Below are positions 58,887 to 64,000 of a stretch of DNA of 64,000 bases, piece by piece. Position numbers and translations under genes: made by a program. Below the pieces are notes generated by a model that was given only the letters and a program-made list of their open reading frames with translations, was not told the DNA's origin and did no database searches. The stretch is from Methanocella conradii HZ254 (lineage in GTDB: Archaea > Halobacteriota > Methanocellia > Methanocellales > Methanocellaceae), in assembly GCF_000251105.1 (NCBI RefSeq), contig NC_017034.1:1922001-1986000 (forward strand), in the 5' to 3' direction. Within the stretch, counting starts at the first letter, position 1. Each line of letters starts with the position of its first letter.

Positions 58887-59179
58887 TGAGCATGACAAAG
58901 TGCCCGATTTGTGACGCTCCTCTTGTGTGGGAGGATAAGGAAATAAAAAAGGGAATATACGCAAGAGTCCAGGTCTGCAAAAAGTGCCAGGAGCACTACA
59001 TCGATTTAAAAGAACATGAACGAGTGTATAGGGAATACTATAGTAAAGCATTTAAAAGCGGTAATAGCATCGCCGTAATAATACCTAAAAAGGTTGCCGA
59101 TGAAGCTGGTATCCGGGTAGGCACATCGTTCAAGATTAACGTAAAAGATGGTAAAATTATAATAGAACCGGTTGCTTGA
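58886..59179 (+). CDS. Zinc-ribbon plus AbrB-type DNA-binding protein, putative antitoxin
   Basis: A 97-residue fusion of an N-terminal zinc ribbon (Cys6, Cys9, Cys30 and Cys33 in CPIC and CKKC) and a C-terminal SpoVT/AbrB swapped-hairpin domain (GNSIAVIIPKKVADEAGIRVGTSF and DGKIIIEPV). The domain order resembles MqsA/YgiT-type antitoxins with an AbrB module in place of HTH. GGAGG at 58874-58878 serves ATG 58886. It is likely to neutralise the upstream protein and to bind the palindrome. Confidence 0.75.
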   Translation: MSMTKCPICDAPLVWEDKEIKKGIYARVQVCKKCQEHYIDLKEHERVYREYYSKAFKSGNSIAVIIPKKVADEAGIRVGTSFKINVKDGKIIIEPVA

Positions 59180-59206
59180 CAGCGCTATAGGCTTTTAAAT
59201 AGCTTA

Positions 59207-59279
59207 TAGTCCCGACCGGATTCGAACCGGTGTCGCCGGCTCCAAAGGCCAGCAGGATTGACCACTACCCCACGGGACT
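59207..59279 (-). tRNA. tRNA-Gln (anticodon TTG)
   Basis: A 73-nt tRNA on the minus strand. The acceptor AGTCCCG pairs with CGGGACT, with A73. The anticodon arm is CTGGC-CTTTGGA-GCCGG with anticodon TTG, and the T-arm CACCGG-TTCGAAT-CCGGT. CCA is not encoded. A palindromic AGCTATATATAGC lies about 35 bp upstream and may act as its TATA box. Confidence 0.95.
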
Positions 59280-59413
59280 CTCTACTTCGATTCGAGTTAT
59301 ACTGGTTTGGCTATATATAGCTTTTCAGCCTTCTGCGATGCTAAATAATTTGGGTGATTATTCTAATAGCCACGGCGGCCACATAACCTTTATTTCTATT
59401 GGTAGCATTACTC

Positions 59414-60142
59414 ATGCTGTCTATGTTCGAAGTGATCCCTGCCATCGACCTCCGGGGAGGCAAGGTGGTACAACTGGTACAGGGCGTGCCTGGCACCGAG
59501 ATGGTATCTATCGATGACTATCTGGGAGTTGCAGAAAGCTTCGTGAGCCAGGGCGCAAGGTGGCTACACATCATCGACCTGGATGGAGCGCTGGCCGGGA
59601 ACCGTAAAAACGCCCACATCGTTGAAGACATAATCAAAAAATTTAACGTCAGGACGGAGGTGGGCGGCGGCATACGGGACTACGAGACGGCAAGATGCCT
59701 GCTGGGGCTGGGCGTCACGAGGGTGATATTGGGCACCGCAGCCATACGAGACCCGGAACTGGTGTCAAGGCTCTCCGCTGATTTTGGCTCAGGTGCCGTG
59801 ATGGTCTCACTAGACTCTAAAAAGGGCGAGGTACTCGTGGAAGGCTGGAAGGAGTCCTCTGGAAAGAGCACCATACAGATGGGGAAGCTCTTCGAAAAGA
59901 TGGGCGCCGGAAGCATACTGTACACAAACGTGGACGTCGAAGGCCTCCTAAAAGGCGTGGACGAAAGCCCGGTGAGGAGCCTGGCATCCGCCGTGAAAAT
60001 CCCGGTAATCGCCTCAGGCGGGATCACGGCTCTAAGCGACGTGGTCAAGATAAAAGAGGCCGGGGCAGCGGGCGTGGTCATAGGCTCGGCGCTCTACAAG
60101 CACCACTTTACGCTGCGGGACGCCATCAGCATAATCTCCTGA
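59414..60142 (+). CDS. hisA: ProFAR isomerase HisA
   Basis: Fourth step of histidine synthesis, isomerising ProFAR to PRFAR in a TIM barrel. The 242-residue protein has VIPAIDLRGGKVVQL with the catalytic aspartate, DLDGALAGNRKN, EVGGGIRDYETA, VSLDSKKGEV and IASGGITALSDV. ATG 59414 is preferred with an ACCTTTATTTC box at about 59386-59396. No other his genes are adjacent, so the pathway is dispersed. Confidence 0.9.
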   Translation: MLSMFEVIPAIDLRGGKVVQLVQGVPGTEMVSIDDYLGVAESFVSQGARWLHIIDLDGALAGNRKNAHIVEDIIKKFNVRTEVGGGIRDYETARCLLGLGVTRVILGTAAIRDPELVSRLSADFGSGAVMVSLDSKKGEVLVEGWKESSGKSTIQMGKLFEKMGAGSILYTNVDVEGLLKGVDESPVRSLASAVKIPVIASGGITALSDVVKIKEAGAAGVVIGSALYKHHFTLRDAISIIS

Positions 60143-60168
60143 TAGAGTTACCGGCAATCTTCCACCTA

Positions 60169-60175
60169 TTTTTTT
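60169..60175 (+). terminator. T-run between convergent hisA and MFS genes
   Basis: Seven T, 27 bp after the hisA stop and 2 bp before the MFS stop; a plausible plus-strand terminator. Confidence 0.35.
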
Positions 60176-60176
60176 A

Positions 60177-61925
60177 TTATGGAGACGCCTCCCTGCTTTT
60201 CGCGTGGACCTCGTGTATGTACCTCTCGCCGCGCATCGCTGAAAGTATGGCAGCGATAGCGCATAGTATTGCGCCTATGTAGAACGAAAGCCTGAGAGAC
60301 GGCATGAAGGCCTCCGCGAGCGTCGACGGGAACCAGGTGCTGCTCTCCAGGGCTGAGATCGTCGAAGCGGGGATGGCGCTAACTATCGAGGGCGGCAGGC
60401 CTGCCAGTATAGATGACACGGGGTTATATCCGAGGAATGCGGCGAACAGCGCTCCTGTAGGGGGTATCGAGCTTAATATGGGGGCCAGCTCTGCCGCCCC
60501 GAGGCTCGCAAGCGAGCTCGCCATTGCCGCCGGGAAAGAGTTAGTGATGCCCACGATGACGATGGTGAAAAAAATAGCCATGCTAGCGGTGTTAGCCGTG
60601 TTCATCAGGGTCGACATCATGCCCGACGCCACCCCGCGCTCATCGGGCGGCACCGAGCTCATGATGGAGGCGCTGTTAGGCGAGCCGAACATGCCGTTAC
60701 CCGCTCCCATTATGAAAAGCGCCAGGGCGAACTGCCAGTACTCGAAGTCATAGGGCATCCATGCGAGTAGCAGGAATGATAATGTTACGATTAGCATGCC
60801 ACCTGTGGCTATCCAGCGGGGGCCATACCTGTCAGAAAGCATGCCAGAGACAGGGGCCGCGACGATGAAGCCCACGGTGAGCGGCAGCATGTATATGCCA
60901 GCCCAGAGGGGCGTAGACTCATAGCTGTAGCCGTGAAGCGGCAGCCATATGCCCTGCAGGAGCAGGATGAGCATGAACATGACGCCGCCCCTGGCTATGG
61001 CGCTCACCAGGTTGGCTATGTTAGCGTAAGAAAAAGCCCGAATCTTGAATAGCTCAAGCCTGAACATGGGCGACTCCACGCGGCTTTCTATGACCGGGAA
61101 CATGATGAGCAGCAGGAAACCTATTGCTAGAGACGCTATGACCCAGGGGCTGCTCCACCCCATAGGGTCGTTTTCATAGGGCATAAGGCCGTAGGTCACG
61201 CCTATCAATAGCAATACCAGGCCAGCCACGAACGTAATGTTTCCCAGGATATCGACCTTCGCTTTAGGAGCCCTGAATGAGACTTCCCTCAGCTTTAGGT
61301 AAGACCATATCGTGCCTACGACGGCGAATGGCACGCTGACGAGAAAGACAAGCCGCCAGTCGTATACGGCCAGGACGCCGCCGAGTATTAGCCCGATGAA
61401 CTGCCCGGAAAGCACTGCCACCATGTTCAGGCCGAGCGCCTTGCCGCGCTCGCTTGGAGGGAAAGCGTCAGTCAATATGGCGGCGCTGTTGGCCATGAAC
61501 ATCGCCCCGCCCACCGCCTGCAGCAGCCTGAACACTATGAGCTCTATGGCCCCCTCGTCTCCGGTGCCTGGCGTTAAATATAATAAAACCGAGCCAATGG
61601 TAAATATAAGGAAGCCCAGCTTGAATATCCTGGCCCTCCCGTACATATCCGAGAGCCTACCAAACGTTAACAGCAGGGTAGCGGTGACTATGCCGTAGCC
61701 CATGAGCAGCCATAACAGGTATTGGAATGATGTCAGCGGGTTTATGCTGATGCCGTTAAAGATTGCGGGCAACGATATCAATATTATGCTGCCGTTGACC
61801 GTCCCCATCATTGTGGCTATGATCACGTTGGATAACGCTATCCACTTATACTCTACCCCATTTTTGAAAAAGCCAAAAATGCTCGTTTTTGCTTTTTCAG
61901 CCTGAGCGGGCACGTTATCGCTCAT
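60177..61925 (-). CDS. MFS drug exporter (DHA2-like, 14 helices)
   Basis: A 582-residue proton-driven efflux protein with about 14 membrane helices. It has the family's motif A in LTFGRLSDMYGRARIFKLG and a motif C-like stretch in SGQFIGLILGGVLAVYDWR. It lies 22 bp after the padR gene and so belongs to a PadR-controlled efflux operon. The substrate is unknown; drugs or lipids are usual for the group. Confidence 0.9.
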   Translation of the reverse strand: MSDNVPAQAEKAKTSIFGFFKNGVEYKWIALSNVIIATMMGTVNGSIILISLPAIFNGISINPLTSFQYLLWLLMGYGIVTATLLLTFGRLSDMYGRARIFKLGFLIFTIGSVLLYLTPGTGDEGAIELIVFRLLQAVGGAMFMANSAAILTDAFPPSERGKALGLNMVAVLSGQFIGLILGGVLAVYDWRLVFLVSVPFAVVGTIWSYLKLREVSFRAPKAKVDILGNITFVAGLVLLLIGVTYGLMPYENDPMGWSSPWVIASLAIGFLLLIMFPVIESRVESPMFRLELFKIRAFSYANIANLVSAIARGGVMFMLILLLQGIWLPLHGYSYESTPLWAGIYMLPLTVGFIVAAPVSGMLSDRYGPRWIATGGMLIVTLSFLLLAWMPYDFEYWQFALALFIMGAGNGMFGSPNSASIMSSVPPDERGVASGMMSTLMNTANTASMAIFFTIVIVGITNSFPAAMASSLASLGAAELAPILSSIPPTGALFAAFLGYNPVSSILAGLPPSIVSAIPASTISALESSTWFPSTLAEAFMPSLRLSFYIGAILCAIAAILSAMRGERYIHEVHAKSREASP

Positions 61926-61947
61926 GCTATCTCCTTCATTTTTATGA

Positions 61948-62286
61948 TCATGAATCGTCTTCCTCGATGACAGCCTCGAAAAAGCGGGTGATCTCCTGCA
62001 CCTGTTCCAGCCACTTGGCCTTCAGCCGCTCTAGCGCGGCCTTGCCCTTCGGCGTAATGGTATATAGTTTCCTCCGCTCGCTTTCCTCGCTTTTTATCCA
62101 GCCCTTCGACTCAAGGCTGTCGAGTGCGGGGTATATGGAGCCGGGGCTCGGCGTCCATCGCCCATTTGTCCTGCGCTCCACCTCTTTAATGATCTCATAG
62201 CCGTAGGTGGGCTTTTCCCCTATTATCTTTAGTATCATCGCCTTGAGGATGATACGCCTCATCCCAAGGCCTATATGGTCATCCAT
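61948..62286 (-). CDS. PadR-family transcriptional regulator (second copy)
   Basis: A 112-residue PadR regulator with GYEIIKEVERRTNGRWTPSP, GSIYPALDSLESKGWIKSEE and the wing RKLYTITPKGKAALERL. It is a paralogue of the protein at 23389-23745. A promoter with the same CGATATATCG operator lies upstream (62324-62357), so it probably represses itself and the MFS exporter. Confidence 0.92.
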   Translation of the reverse strand: MDDHIGLGMRRIILKAMILKIIGEKPTYGYEIIKEVERRTNGRWTPSPGSIYPALDSLESKGWIKSEESERRKLYTITPKGKAALERLKAKWLEQVQEITRFFEAVIEEDDS

Positions 62287-62323
62287 GCTCTATGCCCCTG
62301 TATTCGCTGTCATTTTATCGGCA

Positions 62324-62357
62324 GGCGATATATCGATAGGCGATATACTATTTATAG
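62324..62357 (-). promoter_or_regulatory. PadR promoter with CGATATATCG operator
   Basis: On the minus strand a GCTATAAATAG TATA box (about 62347-62357) is followed by TATATCG (62341-62347) and the perfect palindrome CGATATATCG (62326-62335), 15 bp apart. This repeats the arrangement at 23318-23375. Confidence 0.65.
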
Positions 62358-62385
62358 CTTTTTGCCCCGCAATAAAAAATGGGTA

Positions 62386-64000
62386 TTATGGGGCGACGAA
62401 TAGCTTCTCAGCACACTTTATGGATATCCTGTATGATACGTATGCGATGATTAGAGCCATCGCAGCGCTTAAAAGCCATGCCACGTAGAGGTATATGCCG
62501 CTGATGGCAATCGATGGCAATAGCTGGCTCAGGATTGCCGGAATCCCGTACATTAGCACAGGAGATATGACGATAAGCCCGGCGATGGCGCAAAGGAGCA
62601 AGCAGGCCAGGCTCCATTCTACGCGTATCATCCTGGGCCTTGGCGCCTCACGGAAATCGGCGCCTACGATGCCGCAGGAAAGCGCAATCGCCGTGATCGT
62701 GAACACCAGTAAGATCGCTTCGATGACGCCCGTCGCGGCAAGCTGGAGGGATGGCCGGAATACGATATAGCCGACGGCGCAAAAGGCCAGAGATAGAGCT
62801 ATGCAGAGGACGGCGGGGAACATGAGCTTCGCGCGGACGAAATTTTTTATCGATACTGGGGAGGCGCTCAAAAACCAGAGCCTTTCCCCCTCCATGCCCA
62901 CCATCGACGTTCCAAGCGTCATCGCTAAAATGGCTGACGGGAAGACCGTAAGGTAGAGGTAAAAGAATTTATATATTACGCCCGTCCCGATTGGCCCGTT
63001 GCCTCTCGTCAATAAAGGCATCAGCGTGGCAACAATGATAACGATAGGCGCTATGAAGACGTACATCAGCTCGCTACGCCTGGTAAAGGCCTTAAAATCC
63101 TTTTTCATGATGGCCGAAACGGCCGGAGGTATGCCAAGCCTGTCCACGAGGCTCGATCCGGACTTATAATCTGAGGACAGGCGGATGGCCACGGTGTCAG
63201 AAACCCCGTATCGGGCGTTCAGCCTGGCCGCGACGATAAAAATAATAATGGTAAAGACGACCGAGCCAAGTAGAAGCGCTGCGGCCACAGGCCATAAACC
63301 CTCCCCGAAGGCATAAAGTGCGACGCCCGGCCAGACATAGGGAATGAACCATACGGCCATCTGGCCCTCCGAAATGGCGTTGAATACCACGGTCATCGAA
63401 GACTGGGTGACTGCGAAGTAAGCTGCGTATGCGGCCGTGAACACGAGGATCGTCGTAAAGAACCTTATCCAGATAGCGGACCTTCCGGCCGCCTTGAGGA
63501 CTTTGCCCGCAAGGCCAGCGAGCAGAGACCTGGCCGCTTCCACGGTTACGCAGGTCATGAAGATGCACGTCACTATGCCAAACGACGTAAGGATGGCAAT
63601 GGGAAGCATGCCCATAGGCACAGACACGGTTAGCACCCCTGAGCACAGGAGAAGGGCGACCCACAGGGAGCCGTTCAGCATGCTCGATAACGCTGAGGCC
63701 GCCGTGTGCTCCTCCCAGGTCACCGGGAACCAGTAGATGGGCTGAATGGCCGCGCTTGCCCCGGACCGCTGCATCTGGAACATCATAGTCAGGAATAGGG
63801 TGTATAAAACGCTTAGCGTAGGCAGGCTGATGAAGAACCCTAGAACGGCCTGCCTAAGGGCTTGCTGCACGTCTGGACCTGGCGCTGACGTATACAGAAA
63901 GCCGGCCAGTAGGCCGCCCGCCACCCCAATGGCCATGGCAAGCGCATACGTTAAAAGTGTGCCCAGTCGACTTTCAGAATACCTCCGAAAGTTTTTCTTC
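62386..64000 (-). CDS. Multi-spanning membrane protein, ABC-2-like permease, 5' partial
   Basis: The frame runs open to the right edge of the window (codons before Met at 63936 read ...RLGTLLTYALA), so the true start lies outside. At least 538 residues are visible with about 12 hydrophobic segments, an internal soluble loop with IMKKDFKAFTRRSELMYVF and the SMVGMEGERLWFLSASPVSI segment typical of large ABC-2-like exporter permeases. An ATPase partner would be expected upstream, outside the window. The gene lies on the same strand as the padR-MFS pair, which has its own promoter. Confidence 0.7.
   Translation of the reverse strand, partial: KKNFRRYSESRLGTLLTYALAMAIGVAGGLLAGFLYTSAPGPDVQQALRQAVLGFFISLPTLSVLYTLFLTMMFQMQRSGASAAIQPIYWFPVTWEEHTAASALSSMLNGSLWVALLLCSGVLTVSVPMGMLPIAILTSFGIVTCIFMTCVTVEAARSLLAGLAGKVLKAAGRSAIWIRFFTTILVFTAAYAAYFAVTQSSMTVVFNAISEGQMAVWFIPYVWPGVALYAFGEGLWPVAAALLLGSVVFTIIIFIVAARLNARYGVSDTVAIRLSSDYKSGSSLVDRLGIPPAVSAIMKKDFKAFTRRSELMYVFIAPIVIIVATLMPLLTRGNGPIGTGVIYKFFYLYLTVFPSAILAMTLGTSMVGMEGERLWFLSASPVSIKNFVRAKLMFPAVLCIALSLAFCAVGYIVFRPSLQLAATGVIEAILLVFTITAIALSCGIVGADFREAPRPRMIRVEWSLACLLLCAIAGLIVISPVLMYGIPAILSQLLPSIAISGIYLYVAWLLSAAMALIIAYVSYRISIKCAEKLFVAP

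Noticed and set aside
1..64000. CRISPR arrays, rRNA operons, phage genes
   Set aside because: No regularly spaced direct repeats, no rRNA-like segments and no phage structural genes were seen on either strand.

Overview
The window is a dense, moderately GC-rich archaeal chromosome segment. It encodes archaeal FtsZ, SecE and Spt5/NusG, HerA, diphthine synthase, archease with RtcB, ribose-1,5-bisphosphate isomerase, DUF2070, DUF555 and DUF357 proteins, and a two-subunit indolepyruvate oxidoreductase. Together these point to a methanogenic euryarchaeote. Separate LigD-type polymerase and 3'-phosphoesterase proteins recall the split end-joining system known from Methanocella, so Methanocellales is the best guess (inference; no 16S rRNA or methanogenesis gene is present). 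Many starts look leaderless, lying 25-35 nt after a TATA box. A minority carry a strong GGAGG-type ribosome binding site.

Layout. 1-9.2 kb: the tail of an ECF nickel/cobalt transporter, threonine synthase, ThiD, a Trm5-like methyltransferase, a cupin, an alanine/sodium symporter, tRNA-Ser(GCT), an AN1 zinc finger protein, two cysteine-cluster proteins and a flavodoxin. 9.3-17 kb: a membrane-anchored HEAT-repeat protein, archease-RtcB, a TtuA/NcsA-type tRNA thiolase, archaeal thymidylate synthase and a GAF protein. 17-26 kb: two ABC export systems, a secreted protein paired with a membrane-bound winged-helix regulator, a histidine kinase and a PadR regulator. 26-34.7 kb: an orphan zinc-ribbon protein, a GxxExxY cassette bounded by inverted repeats, and an aryl-acid module (IorA, IorB, sensor kinase, phenylacetate-CoA ligase). 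35-43 kb: LigD-like polymerase, ferritin-like proteins, small secreted proteins, tandem PH-like/zinc-ribbon paralogues and a coupled MBL-DUF3006-phosphoesterase operon. 43-57 kb: an information-processing core (NusG, SecE, a DtdA-FtsZ fused reading frame, R15P isomerase, tRNA-Thr(CGT), Trm5, DUF2070, DUF555, DUF357, HerA, Dph5, uracil-DNA glycosylase, MscS). 57.3-64 kb: a TnpB-only IS605-type element, a toxin-antitoxin-like pair with a perfect palindromic operator, tRNA-Gln(TTG), HisA, a PadR-MFS pair and a partial membrane protein.

The most notable signals are: the single open frame joining a D-aminoacyl-tRNA deacylase to FtsZ, with a probable internal ftsZ promoter; two copies, 19 kb apart, of a structured intergenic element that no gene explains; the identical spaced operator (CGATATATCG) at two PadR loci controlling different exporters; the self-contained GxxExxY cassette; the palindrome-controlled toxin-antitoxin-like pair; and the coupled MBL-DUF3006-3'-phosphoesterase operon.
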